The notes under the pieces were generated by a model. That model worked only from the letters and a program-made list of their open reading frames with translations. It was not told where the DNA came from and did no database searches. The position numbers and the translations under genes were made by a program. Positions 29,599 through 37,712 of a stretch of 37,712 nucleotides of DNA are shown here, piece after piece. This DNA is from Akkermansia muciniphila (GTDB taxonomy: Bacteria; Verrucomicrobiota; Verrucomicrobiia; Limisphaerales; UBA11320): positions 1-37,712 of the forward strand of contig CAMAVD010000016.1 in NCBI GenBank assembly GCA_945861575.1, in the 5' to 3' direction. Positions within the stretch are counted from its first letter, which is position 1. Each line of letters starts with the position of its first letter.

Positions 29599-29623
29599 CA
29601 TCGCGGCCCTGTTTAAAAGCCCG

Positions 29624-29652
29624 CTGGCGGTCCGGGAGAACCGGACCGCCAG
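29624..29652. repeat. Perfect 12-bp hairpin, 5-nt loop
   Basis: CTGGCGGTCCGG-GAGAA-CCGGACCGCCAG. Confidence 0.85.
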
Positions 29653-29678
29653 GGAACCCACCTCCGTGAGTTTTGAAA

Positions 29679-29701
29679 GTCAGCCGTGCAAATAGGCTGA
29701 C
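29679..29701. repeat. 7-bp inverted repeat
   Basis: GTCAGCC ... GGCTGAC. Confidence 0.6.
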
Positions 29702-29776
29702 GCGAAGTTATGGCAGGAAATCATCTGTTGAGCAGATTTGTTGGGTTCAGTCACTCTCGCAGACCCGGGGGACCTC

Positions 29777-29822
29777 GCCGGCTGGCAGGGTGACGCATCA
29801 CCCCATGTGGCAGCCAGCCGGC
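29777..29822. repeat. Nested inverted repeat
   Basis: Outer GCCGGCTGGC (29777-29786)/GCCAGCCGGC (29813-29822); inner GGGTGA-CGCA-TCACCC (29788-29803). Confidence 0.75.
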
Positions 29823-29833
29823 GTGTCATCCCA

Positions 29834-29857
29834 GATCCCGGGACCCAACCCGGGATC
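29834..29857. repeat. 9-bp palindromic hairpin
   Basis: GATCCCGGG-ACCCAA-CCCGGGATC preceded by GTCATCCCA, resembling dispersed bacterial 'GTCATCCCGG...CCGGGATCC' palindromes. Confidence 0.65.
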
Positions 29858-30093
29858 CTCATCGTGTTTGTCTGTACCCTAACACTCATACTCAACATCT
29901 ATAACTACGTGCCTGGGGGGGGAATCTTTCAGAAATTCGAAAAAAGTTATCGAAGGAGGCAGACTCAGACGTCCTGGGACCCCCAACGTTCAACGTTCAA
30001 CGTAAATGACCACGTAAATCCGATGACGAGCTAGCCAACTTCTAGCCGCCCTCGCAGGCGACCAGCGAAAACCCTCAAAAGACCGGCGGATCA

Positions 30094-30585
30094 TCAAGTG
30101 ACCCTGCGCAAGAATTCCAAATCTTCCAGGTCTTTGGGGCGACCGGACGCCTCCTTGTTTCGAATCAAAGCCGCCAGCCCCAGATAGAACACGGGTTGCT
30201 CTCCAGACTTGGTGTGCAACATCACGGCAACGCGGCTATTCCACGCCTCCTCGAAGGACACGCCATCAATTCCGTTGAGCAGATCAATGCGGTGAGGAGG
30301 TCGACCAAACTGGATAATCGTACCTATCTCCTGAAGCTCCTCCGGCCGTTCAATTCCAGGAATGTTGTTCTTCCAAAAAACCCTAAGTGCGGTAAACAGG
30401 GCTGCAGCGTTCTGATCTCCTGCGTCATAGAAAAAGTCAATATCCCCAGTCAACCGTGCGTGCCCGTAGTAAATTACGGCTTCCCCGCCGACAACAACGT
30501 AACGCACCTGATGCGCGTGCAGGAGTTCGATGAACTCCAGGATGTCCGGAGAGAAGTAGGCGGGATCTATCTGGTCACGTGGCAT
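30094..30585 (-). CDS. Nucleotidyltransferase-fold protein (AbiEii/MNT-like, DUF6036-like)
   Basis: VRYVVVGGEAVIYYGHARLTGDIDFFYDAGDQN (GG...D-I-D-F nucleotidyltransferase motif), RIDLLNGIDGVSFEEAW, LAALIRNKEASGRPKDLEDLEFL. Confidence 0.85.
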   Translation of the reverse strand: MPRDQIDPAYFSPDILEFIELLHAHQVRYVVVGGEAVIYYGHARLTGDIDFFYDAGDQNAAALFTALRVFWKNNIPGIERPEELQEIGTIIQFGRPPHRIDLLNGIDGVSFEEAWNSRVAVMLHTKSGEQPVFYLGLAALIRNKEASGRPKDLEDLEFLRRVT

Positions 30586-30737
30586 GCGCGAACGTCCCTG
30601 TTGTTTCGTCCGTAGACGCGTTCCTTAAGCTGACGGGCTACTTCCCATCGTTCCCGAGCGGTCATCAGGATCTGCTGCTCAATGTCCCACTGCGCAGCGC
30701 TCCGAAAGCTTCGGGCCTTGTGAACCGTGCGTTCCAT
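30567..30737 (-). CDS. Small (56 aa) conserved partner of the nucleotidyltransferase; not in the supplied ORF track
   Basis: Own minus-strand translation: MERTVHKARSFRSAAQWDIEQQILMTARERWEVARQLKERVYGRNNRDVRACHVTR*. Overlaps the nucleotidyltransferase start by 19 nt. Confidence 0.75.
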   Translation of the reverse strand: MERTVHKARSFRSAAQWDIEQQILMTARERWEVARQLKERVYGRNNRDVRACHVTR

Positions 30738-30841
30738 CAAGAGACCCTAGTCGCAACCAACGGCGGAGAGAAGCGGATTCATCGAAAAATCCCTCGGGTA
30801 GCCCGCCCTCGCGGCTTCTCTCTGCCCTCACACTGGACCGA

Positions 30842-33800
30842 TCAATCCTCTGAGAAGAGATACTCGAGATCATCCTTCGAAAGGCTGCGGGCGAAGCCCT
30901 CTTCACCCAGTACATCCTGGATGGTCTGCGCTTTACGTTGCTGCAGTTCCCAGATCTTTTCCTCGACGGTTCCAGGCGCAATCAGCCGATAGGCGTGCAC
31001 CGTCCGCGTCTGACCAATCCGATGAGATCGATCGATCGCCTGCGCTTCGACCGCCGGGTTCCACCAGGGATCGTAGAGGATCACGTAGCTGGCCGTGGTG
31101 AGATTGAGCCCCGTGCCAGCGGCCCTGAGGCTGAGCAGGAACACTCCTGGACGCGTGTCGTTCTGGAACGCCTGAACGATTTCCTGCCGCTCCTTCGACT
31201 CGCCAGTCAGGATATGGGTCGGCACACCCTTGGCGGCGCACTCAGATTCCATAAGCTTCAGCATCTGGACAAATTGACTAAAGATAAGGACCTTCTGTCC
31301 CTCTTCCATGAGCGGTTCGACCAACTCCATCAGCGTTTCGGTCTTACCCGAAGCGGTATCGCTGCCCACCAATCGGGGGTGGCAGCAGATCTGACGCAAG
31401 CGAGTCAAAGCGGCGAGCACGTGAATCTTGCTCTTCATCAGGCCCTTCTCGGCCACCGCCTGCATGATCTGGTCTCGGCTGCGACGCAACTCCGCCAGAT
31501 ACAGCTTCCGCTGCTCCTCGCCCAACTCACAATCCCGGCGCACTTCGATGCGCTCTGGAAGATCCTTCGCCACCTGGCGCTTCAACCGCCGTAACATCAG
31601 GGGACGGAGCTTGGACGAGAGCCGACGACGCGCGACGCGCTGGGCGATCTCTCCCTCCTCCCCCTCGCCCTGGACTTCGTAAGTCTGATTGAACTGCTCC
31701 TGAGTGCCCAGGTAACCCGGCTGGATAAAGTCTGTGATGCTCCAGAGATCGAGAAGCCGATTCTCAAGCGGCGTGCCGGTCAATGCGATCCGTTGGTCTG
31801 CCTTCAACTGCTTCACAGACTGCGTCACCTGGGCTGTGGGGTTCTTGATGAACTGGGCCTCGTCCAGAATCAAGGCGCTGAAGGGAAACTTCTGAAGCGC
31901 TTCAAGGTCGCGACGCAGCAGCGCGTAGTTGGTGACAATGATGTCATGCTGCGGAATCTGCTTCCGCAGATTGTGCCGCGCTGAGCCGCTTTCGAGAACG
32001 AGCACTCGAAGATGGGGCGCGAATCTATTGGCTTCTCGCCTCCAATTGTGGAGGACGGACGCGGGACAAATCACCAAGGCCGGCTTTGGATCCTTGGTGT
32101 TTCTCTCGCGCAGCCACGACAGCCAGGTGAGCGTCTGGAGGGTTTTTCCAAGGCCCATGTCGTCCGCCAAAATCCCGCCCAGCTTCATCCGCGTGAGATG
32201 ACACAGGAAGGAGAACCCTTCGACCTGATATGGCCGAAGCTCCGCGTCCACACCCTTCGGCACCGCAATCGCAGGGATTCCTTCGAAGTCCGCCAAACGC
32301 TTGCGAAGCTGCTTGGCCTCACCTGTGTCAGCGAAGCGCTTGAAGCTGTCGTCGTCCAGATGCGCGGCCTGCTCCATCCCCACGCGCTGCGGGGAAGCGC
32401 TCAGATTTTCCAGGCCCAAATCGGCAATGGTTTCATGAGCGGAAGCAACGGCTCTGATGTCCAGTTCCACCCACCCGGCGTCCGGCAGCTTCACAAAACG
32501 GCCGGTGGCGCTCTGCAAGCGCTGCAAATCCGCTGGTGTTAGCCGCATGCCCTCCTGCTCCCACTCGGCGGAAACCGTAAACCAGTCAATGCCACTGCCC
32601 TTAACGATCAAGGTCGGACGAAGCTGGCGCGGGTTCATGAACAGGCGTTGGAATGCCTGGTTTCCGAGGCACTCAGCGTCCGCAGGCTTGTTGGGCCAGA
32701 TGGCGGCAAGAACCCCGAGGAAATTCTCATTCGCGTCCCCGACCCAGAGCCCAGGCTCCGGAGTAAACCAATCGAGACGACGAAGCCAGGCGACCGCTGC
32801 GTCCAGTCGCGGATCCTCCAAGACCTCCGCCTTATCGCTCTCCACCGTGTGGGGCTGATCCAGCTGCCACTCCTGCCCAGTCCAATGCCAAACGCTCTTA
32901 TTGCGCTCACTGCGCGCCATAAGCCTCAGCCGAACGGTGTCCTCGGCCAGCTCAAACACGAACTGGGCCGTGGCAGTGTGGGTGACACAAAGAGATTCCC
33001 AGCTTCCACCACGCCCGGCGTAAGAGCGCCGGAGCTGCGCCTTCATCCGCGTGCTCAGCTTGCTGACAGGCATCGAAGGGGTCTCACTCCAAAACTGCAC
33101 CAACTGCGGAGGAGGCGAACTCCGCACCACGAAGATCCGATTGTCGATCAACGCCATCACCGGTTCGCCCGCAAAAAAGCGCGCATCAGAAATGGATCGG
33201 TGCTCCCCTCCAGGCAATACGAGCCGCTGGCTAAACTCCAGGCCCTGCTTCGTAGGCGAGAGTTCAGGTGCGAAAGACAGGAGCTGTCCTTCAAAATGTA
33301 GCGGCTTGTTCGCCAACTCCAAACGCCCCTGAGATCCCCAACGGCACAACCAACGAAAGAGATCCAGGCCCGTGATCGAGAGAACCTCCGACTCCGGGGG
33401 GTCCTCTTTATAGAGGGCGGTGACCCATTGGATCAGCTCCCAATCCGCTGGCGGAAAAAGCTCTTGCTCATGGGCCGCCCGGGTCTGCAGATCCACCAAT
33501 TCAGCAATCGATCGCACCTTCTCACCTGTGCGAGGCCGGTTCAAACTGATGCGCAGGTCCAGAGCATGCAAGGAGGCCTGCTCGGCAAGGGGCCGCACCT
33601 CACAGATCACCTTCACGCTGGCGCGAGGGGAATCGAGATGGGTCGGAGTCGGCGGGAACATCCAATTCTCGAGCACCAGCAGATTCCGTCGCTCCGCCTC
33701 GGCCTGCTCGATCTCGGCAAAGCGGGCGGCGTTGGCGAACGGCTGCAGCTCGGTAGGGAGGGACCGCTGGGCACGAAGGAAGAGCATCGCCACCTCCTCA

Positions 33801-34108
33801 ATCCGCTCTCGGCCTCTCGCGGACATGATCCTTGCCCACCACTCCTGCCCGCCGAAATCCTTGCGGGATAGAGAGAGCCTTTCAAAGTAGTCTTCCAGCA
33901 GAAGCCACGCCCGCTGAGAATCGGCGCAGTCCGCCAGAAGCTTCAGCAAATCCTCTCGCTCGGAAACGCGCGACTTGGGCTCAGCCAACTCGCGACGCAG
34001 CTCCGCGAGAGCACCGTACGTCTGCGACAACACCGTATGATGCGCGTCGTACTTCGTGCTGGAGGAGTACCTTGAGGAACGTCCATTCTTACTCGACACC
34101 TTCGCCAT
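30842..34108 (-). CDS. SNF2-family DEAD/DEAH box helicase
   Basis: GGILADDMGLGKTLQTLTWLSWL, ILDEAQFIKNPTAQ, ALTGTPLENRLLDLWSI, FLLSLRAAGTGLNLTTASYVILYDPWWNPAVEAQAIDRSHRIGQTRTVHAYRLIAPGTVEEKI. Confidence 0.96.
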   Translation of the reverse strand: MAKVSSKNGRSSRYSSSTKYDAHHTVLSQTYGALAELRRELAEPKSRVSEREDLLKLLADCADSQRAWLLLEDYFERLSLSRKDFGGQEWWARIMSARGRERIEEVAMLFLRAQRSLPTELQPFANAARFAEIEQAEAERRNLLVLENWMFPPTPTHLDSPRASVKVICEVRPLAEQASLHALDLRISLNRPRTGEKVRSIAELVDLQTRAAHEQELFPPADWELIQWVTALYKEDPPESEVLSITGLDLFRWLCRWGSQGRLELANKPLHFEGQLLSFAPELSPTKQGLEFSQRLVLPGGEHRSISDARFFAGEPVMALIDNRIFVVRSSPPPQLVQFWSETPSMPVSKLSTRMKAQLRRSYAGRGGSWESLCVTHTATAQFVFELAEDTVRLRLMARSERNKSVWHWTGQEWQLDQPHTVESDKAEVLEDPRLDAAVAWLRRLDWFTPEPGLWVGDANENFLGVLAAIWPNKPADAECLGNQAFQRLFMNPRQLRPTLIVKGSGIDWFTVSAEWEQEGMRLTPADLQRLQSATGRFVKLPDAGWVELDIRAVASAHETIADLGLENLSASPQRVGMEQAAHLDDDSFKRFADTGEAKQLRKRLADFEGIPAIAVPKGVDAELRPYQVEGFSFLCHLTRMKLGGILADDMGLGKTLQTLTWLSWLRERNTKDPKPALVICPASVLHNWRREANRFAPHLRVLVLESGSARHNLRKQIPQHDIIVTNYALLRRDLEALQKFPFSALILDEAQFIKNPTAQVTQSVKQLKADQRIALTGTPLENRLLDLWSITDFIQPGYLGTQEQFNQTYEVQGEGEEGEIAQRVARRRLSSKLRPLMLRRLKRQVAKDLPERIEVRRDCELGEEQRKLYLAELRRSRDQIMQAVAEKGLMKSKIHVLAALTRLRQICCHPRLVGSDTASGKTETLMELVEPLMEEGQKVLIFSQFVQMLKLMESECAAKGVPTHILTGESKERQEIVQAFQNDTRPGVFLLSLRAAGTGLNLTTASYVILYDPWWNPAVEAQAIDRSHRIGQTRTVHAYRLIAPGTVEEKIWELQQRKAQTIQDVLGEEGFARSLSKDDLEYLFSED

Positions 34109-34255
34109 GAGATCAAATCCAAAAAATTACTGAGAAAGTTGAGCCATCATCACGTCACAGGATGGCTTCTCCGGTCAACCAGATTCCATTCCCATCGCCG
34201 GAGGAGGGGGAATTGGCCTTTTGACGGGCCTTACTCTACCGCGACTCAAATCGAT

Positions 34256-34669
34256 TCAGGGCCGCACCTCATCGCCCGGCCTGCAGTCGCCCTTAAGAAT
34301 GTCCGCCACGGTAAACGTGTCGCGATGTGGCCCGCTGACCTGAATCTCACCTGTCTTGACCCCCTGCCGGAACACCCCCAGTGCCATTCCCTTCGCAGGC
34401 AGAACCCCCACGGGAAAGTTTAGGACCACAAAACGAGCGGCCAAGTTCACCGAAGTGACCTCACCGCGCACCTCCGAGCCAACGACGATCTGATGAACAC
34501 GATTCGTCTCCGGAGCGGCCGCAGGGGGCGCCGGAGTCTTCCCCGCAGTCACTGCGGTAGGCGTCGCCCCAGGCTTGGAGCCTGAGGTCTTGCCCGCAGA
34601 CGTGGAGCCGCAGCCAACCATCAGCGCGAGGGCGGCGGCCATGATGAACACCGATATGAGCAGCTTCAT
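34256..34669 (-). CDS. Small lipoprotein of unknown function
   Basis: MKLLISVFIMAAALALMVGCGSTSAGKTSG lipobox; ORF extended to 34810 overlaps alr. Confidence 0.75.
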   Translation of the reverse strand: MKLLISVFIMAAALALMVGCGSTSAGKTSGSKPGATPTAVTAGKTPAPPAAAPETNRVHQIVVGSEVRGEVTSVNLAARFVVLNFPVGVLPAKGMALGVFRQGVKTGEIQVSGPHRDTFTVADILKGDCRPGDEVRP

Positions 34670-34725
34670 GAACGTAGCCTGTAAATAGCCGCAGCCCTCT
34701 TCGCGAACCAGCAAAATCTTCAGGC

Positions 34726-35880
34726 TCAGGCAGCCTGTCCACCCCGATAGACACGCGGCACCCGGTAGGCGATGCTGGTCAAAACCTCCCAGGGAATGGT
34801 CCCCATCCACGTCGCCAAGTCCTCAGCTCGAATACATCCGCTACCCTGCTTCCCTAGTAAGACCACTTCCTCACCCGGACGCACGAGCGCCAGTCGAGTG
34901 ACATCCACCAGCATCTGGTCCATGGTCACGCGGCCCAGCACGGGACAAAGCCGCCCTTGGATCAGAACCTCACTCTGACCGCTGGCAGCCCTCATATACC
35001 CGTCCCCGTAGCCCGCAGTCACGGTAGCCACCCTCATACGCTTCCGAGCCGTGAAGGTCCCACCATAACTCAAGCGCGTTCCCGCGCTGACTTCTTTGAC
35101 CAAGCTAATCTTGGCCTTCCATGCCAGCGCGGGCTTGAAAGGGTCGGGATGTGGTCGATTTCCTAAACGACTTCCTGGTGGATAGATGCCGTAGACCAAC
35201 AGCCCTGGCCGCACCGCAGAGCAGGTGTCTGGCAACTCCAGCAGCAAACCGCCACTGTTGGCCGCGTGAACCCACTCAGGATCCCCGGCATGAGCCCTCA
35301 CCAAATCGCGAATCCGTCGGAAGGTCAGGCGCTGATTGCGAGTGAAGGAAGCTTCCTCCTCCACGTTTGCATAGTGGGTATAAAGCCCAGCAAGCTCGAC
35401 ATGCGGGGAGGAGCGAACCTGCGTTGCGAGGGCCACGGCCCCCTCAGGTGCCACACCCAGCCGCCCCATCCCGGTGTCCACTTTTAGGTGTACAAAAGCC
35501 TTGCGCTTGAGACGTTCAGCGCAGGTGGCGATCATCTGTAACTCTGCAGAAGACGACAAGGTGAGCATGACGTCGTCACGGATGGCACCCTCCACCTCGT
35601 CGGGGAGCGCTGCACCCAGCATAAGAATGGGCCAGCCAGCTCCCACAGTGCGGATCGCAGCGGCCTCAGCCAGGGTTGCCACGCCGAACATATCCGTGCC
35701 GCTTTGCATCAGCAGAGCAGCGATGGACTTCAGCCCATGCCCGTAGGCGTCCGCCTTCACCACCGTGATCACGCGCACCTTGGGACCCACGCGGTGCCGG
35801 ATCCAGGCAAGGTTCGCCCTCAAGGCATCCAAATCCACTTCAACCCAGCAACGGGCGGCTGCAACTGCATTCGACGTCAT
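34726..35880 (-). CDS. alr: Alanine racemase
   Basis: WVEVDLDALRANLAWIRHRVG, VITVVKADAYGHG, HLKVDTGMGRLGV, GYGDGYMRA, LGRVTMDQMLVDVT. Confidence 0.95.
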   Translation of the reverse strand: MTSNAVAAARCWVEVDLDALRANLAWIRHRVGPKVRVITVVKADAYGHGLKSIAALLMQSGTDMFGVATLAEAAAIRTVGAGWPILMLGAALPDEVEGAIRDDVMLTLSSSAELQMIATCAERLKRKAFVHLKVDTGMGRLGVAPEGAVALATQVRSSPHVELAGLYTHYANVEEEASFTRNQRLTFRRIRDLVRAHAGDPEWVHAANSGGLLLELPDTCSAVRPGLLVYGIYPPGSRLGNRPHPDPFKPALAWKAKISLVKEVSAGTRLSYGGTFTARKRMRVATVTAGYGDGYMRAASGQSEVLIQGRLCPVLGRVTMDQMLVDVTRLALVRPGEEVVLLGKQGSGCIRAEDLATWMGTIPWEVLTSIAYRVPRVYRGGQAA

Positions 35881-35906
35881 ACGCCATTCTGAGTGCAGCT
35901 AGGCCC

Positions 35907-36692
35907 TCATGACAAGAGAGCTTCGAGGGAGGGCCGGAACAATCGGAGCGAGGTGGCCTGCGACGGACAGGCCAACGCGGCAAAGTATCTCGGCGGCGCA
36001 GGCAAATCCCACAAACGCCATCGATGCAGCTCCTGGTCGCCCTCGCCCGACCACACGAGACGAGCCGGGTCGCCAGGTCTGAAACTGACCGCGAAGGTGT
36101 CTAGACCCAACGAAAGGCCAATGCCCCGGGCCTTTACGTAGGCCTCTTTGCGTGTCCAGCATCGGAAGAAAGCGGCCTCTACCTGCTCGGGAGGCAAGGC
36201 CTGGAGCTCAGCAACCTCTCTTGGCGAGAAGAACCGCTCCGCCAACCTTTCCCCCTCCAAAGAATCTCGAATCCGTTCCACGTCCACCCCCACCTCCCCC
36301 TCTCGGCAAAAGGCAAGCAAGGCTCGGCCTCCAGAATGAGACACGTTGAAATGGAGTGCAGACTCGCTGCCACCTGTCCCGACAGAGTCAAGGAAGGGTT
36401 TGCCATGCGCTCCAATCCTGAGGACCAAGTCGAACGCCGGACGCTGGAGGTAGCCGGCCAGCAGAACTCTCAGCAGCCCACGGGTCAGAGTAAAATGCGT
36501 CCGATCGCGAAGAAAATGAAAGCGAGCCGCCCGCACGCGCTCCTCATCGGACAAAACGGGATTCAGTCGGTCCAGCCATGCCTGAGATGCCTCCAGATCC
36601 ACCATCCAAACATGCGTCGCTCCCGTCCCCAAGTCCGGGAACTTCGCCTGAACTTCCCACGCTGCGTCAGTATCTGCCTGCATCCGCCCCAC
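35907..36692 (-). CDS. 4'-phosphopantetheinyl transferase superfamily protein (Sfp-type)
   Basis: FNVSHSGGRALLAFCREGEVGVDVERIRD...FFSPREVAELQALPPEQVEAAFFRCWTRKEAYVKARGIGL. Confidence 0.93.
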   Translation of the reverse strand: MGRMQADTDAAWEVQAKFPDLGTGATHVWMVDLEASQAWLDRLNPVLSDEERVRAARFHFLRDRTHFTLTRGLLRVLLAGYLQRPAFDLVLRIGAHGKPFLDSVGTGGSESALHFNVSHSGGRALLAFCREGEVGVDVERIRDSLEGERLAERFFSPREVAELQALPPEQVEAAFFRCWTRKEAYVKARGIGLSLGLDTFAVSFRPGDPARLVWSGEGDQELHRWRLWDLPAPPRYFAALACPSQATSLRLFRPSLEALLS

Positions 36693-36795
36693 CCTACCCG
36701 TTGGCCTCTCGGAAGGCGACAGATTGATGGAAGGGCTTCAATGAAGACCCAGCTATTGCATCGAACAGGCCGCAGACCTATCGTCTTTGGCAGCT

Positions 36796-37712
36796 ATGGA
36801 TTTCAACACCCGCCGCAACTTCGCATGCAACGGAATTTCCTACCATTCACCCGGCATCCCGGTCGCGGTCCTCTGCCTGGACGGTTCAGCGGACGCTTAT
36901 CTTGACGCGGCACTGGTCCGGGGCCGCATGCCCCATCTCCAAAAAATCATCACGGAGGGCTACCGAGGCATGGCCCGCGGAGCGATGCCTTCCTTCACCA
37001 ATGTGAACAATAGCTCGATTGTCACAGGCGTGCCGCCTTCTGTTCATGGTATTGGTGGAAACTTTTTCTACGATACGGCCACCGAGCAGGAGGTGATGAT
37101 GAACTCCGCGCGCTATCTGCGCTGTGAAACCCTTTTCCCCTCCGCCGCGCGCAACGGCTGGAAGGTGGGGGTGGTCACCGCCAAGGAGAAACTCAGGGAC
37201 ATCTTCGCCTCGGGTCTCATCGAAGCGGGAGGCATTGCCTTCTCGTCAGAAAAGGCCCGCGAGGCCCGCTTCGCAAGCCATGGTGTCGATGACGTGGAGG
37301 GACTGGTCGGCCCCACGCCCCCCATCTACAGCGCCGATGCAAGCCTCTACGTTCTCAAAGCAGGCGTGTCGCTTCTGGAAGGGGATCTCGCCGACCTGCT
37401 CTACCTCTCCACCACGGATTTCATGCAGCACACCTACGCCCCGGAGGATTCGGAGTCCCTCGCTTTCTACGCCGGGCTGGACCAGGAACTGGGGCGGCTC
37501 CGAGAGCTCGGCGCCCTCGTCGCCCTCACCGCGGACCACGGCATGAACGCCAAGCAGAAGCCGAACGGCACTCCCAACGTACTCTATCTTGAGAGCGAAC
37601 TGAACCGTCAGTTTGGGACGGGATGGCGCGTGATTCTGCCCATCACAGATCCCTACGTGGCGCATCATGGAGCGCTCGGCTCCTTCGCCCAGATTCATCT
37701 CCCTCCCATGCA
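36796..37712 (+). CDS. phnA: Phosphonoacetate hydrolase-like (alkaline phosphatase superfamily), 3' end outside window
   Basis: Own translation: MDFNTRRNFACNGISYHSPGIPVAVLCLDGSADAYLDAALVRGRMPHLQKI...MPSFTNVNNSSIVTGVPPSVHGIGGNFFYDTATEQEVMMNSARYLRCETLF...LYLSTTDFMQHTYAP...VALTADHGMNAKQKPNGTPNVLYLE. Matches PhnA-type architecture; open to the window end. Confidence 0.88.
   Translation, partial: MDFNTRRNFACNGISYHSPGIPVAVLCLDGSADAYLDAALVRGRMPHLQKIITEGYRGMARGAMPSFTNVNNSSIVTGVPPSVHGIGGNFFYDTATEQEVMMNSARYLRCETLFPSAARNGWKVGVVTAKEKLRDIFASGLIEAGGIAFSSEKAREARFASHGVDDVEGLVGPTPPIYSADASLYVLKAGVSLLEGDLADLLYLSTTDFMQHTYAPEDSESLAFYAGLDQELGRLRELGALVALTADHGMNAKQKPNGTPNVLYLESELNRQFGTGWRVILPITDPYVAHHGALGSFAQIHLPPM

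Noticed and set aside
29984-30003. CAACGTTCAACGTTCAACGT short tandem repeat
   Set aside because: Only about three 7-nt units; too short to call a functional repeat or iteron array without replication genes.
1-37712. CRISPR array, tRNA, rRNA, prophage
   Set aside because: No regularly spaced direct repeats, tRNA cloverleaf-like segments, rRNA sequence, integrase or phage structural genes noticed by eye; automated scans were not possible.

Overview
The window looks like a Verrucomicrobia/Planctomycetes-type chromosome: long secreted proteins, PSD1-type cytochrome and CotH proteins, an ECF sigma factor next to a Ser/Thr kinase-WD40 protein, and dense shadow ORFs on opposite strands. Taxonomy is inferred only from gene content. 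In order it holds: a truncated PSD1/DUF1549-DUF1553 cytochrome-type protein (-); a CotH-family protein (+); an ECF sigma/anti-sigma pair (-); a YWTC-repeat beta-propeller (+), with decayed transposase C-terminal remnants on both sides of this sigma/propeller block; an endonuclease/exonuclease/phosphatase protein (+); a compact four-gene minus-strand cluster (22632 to 9106) encoding a 642-aa secreted protein, a tail-fibre-like protein, a giant 2958-aa exported protein and a 280-aa Ca-binding-repeat protein; a Ser/Thr kinase with WD40 repeats plus its ECF sigma (-); a secreted tandem-duplicated-domain protein (+); a hairpin-rich intergenic region; a nucleotidyltransferase with an unlisted 56-aa partner ORF (-); a SNF2 helicase (-); a small lipoprotein, alanine racemase and Sfp-type phosphopantetheinyl transferase (-); and a truncated phosphonoacetate hydrolase-like gene (+). 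The best candidate for an undescribed system is the four-gene cluster. By eye, the C-terminal part of the giant protein resembles the channel/TcB-binding end of Tc-toxin A subunits, and no TcB/TcC (YD-repeat) gene is visible in the window. That resemblance is a hypothesis and needs HMM or structure confirmation.
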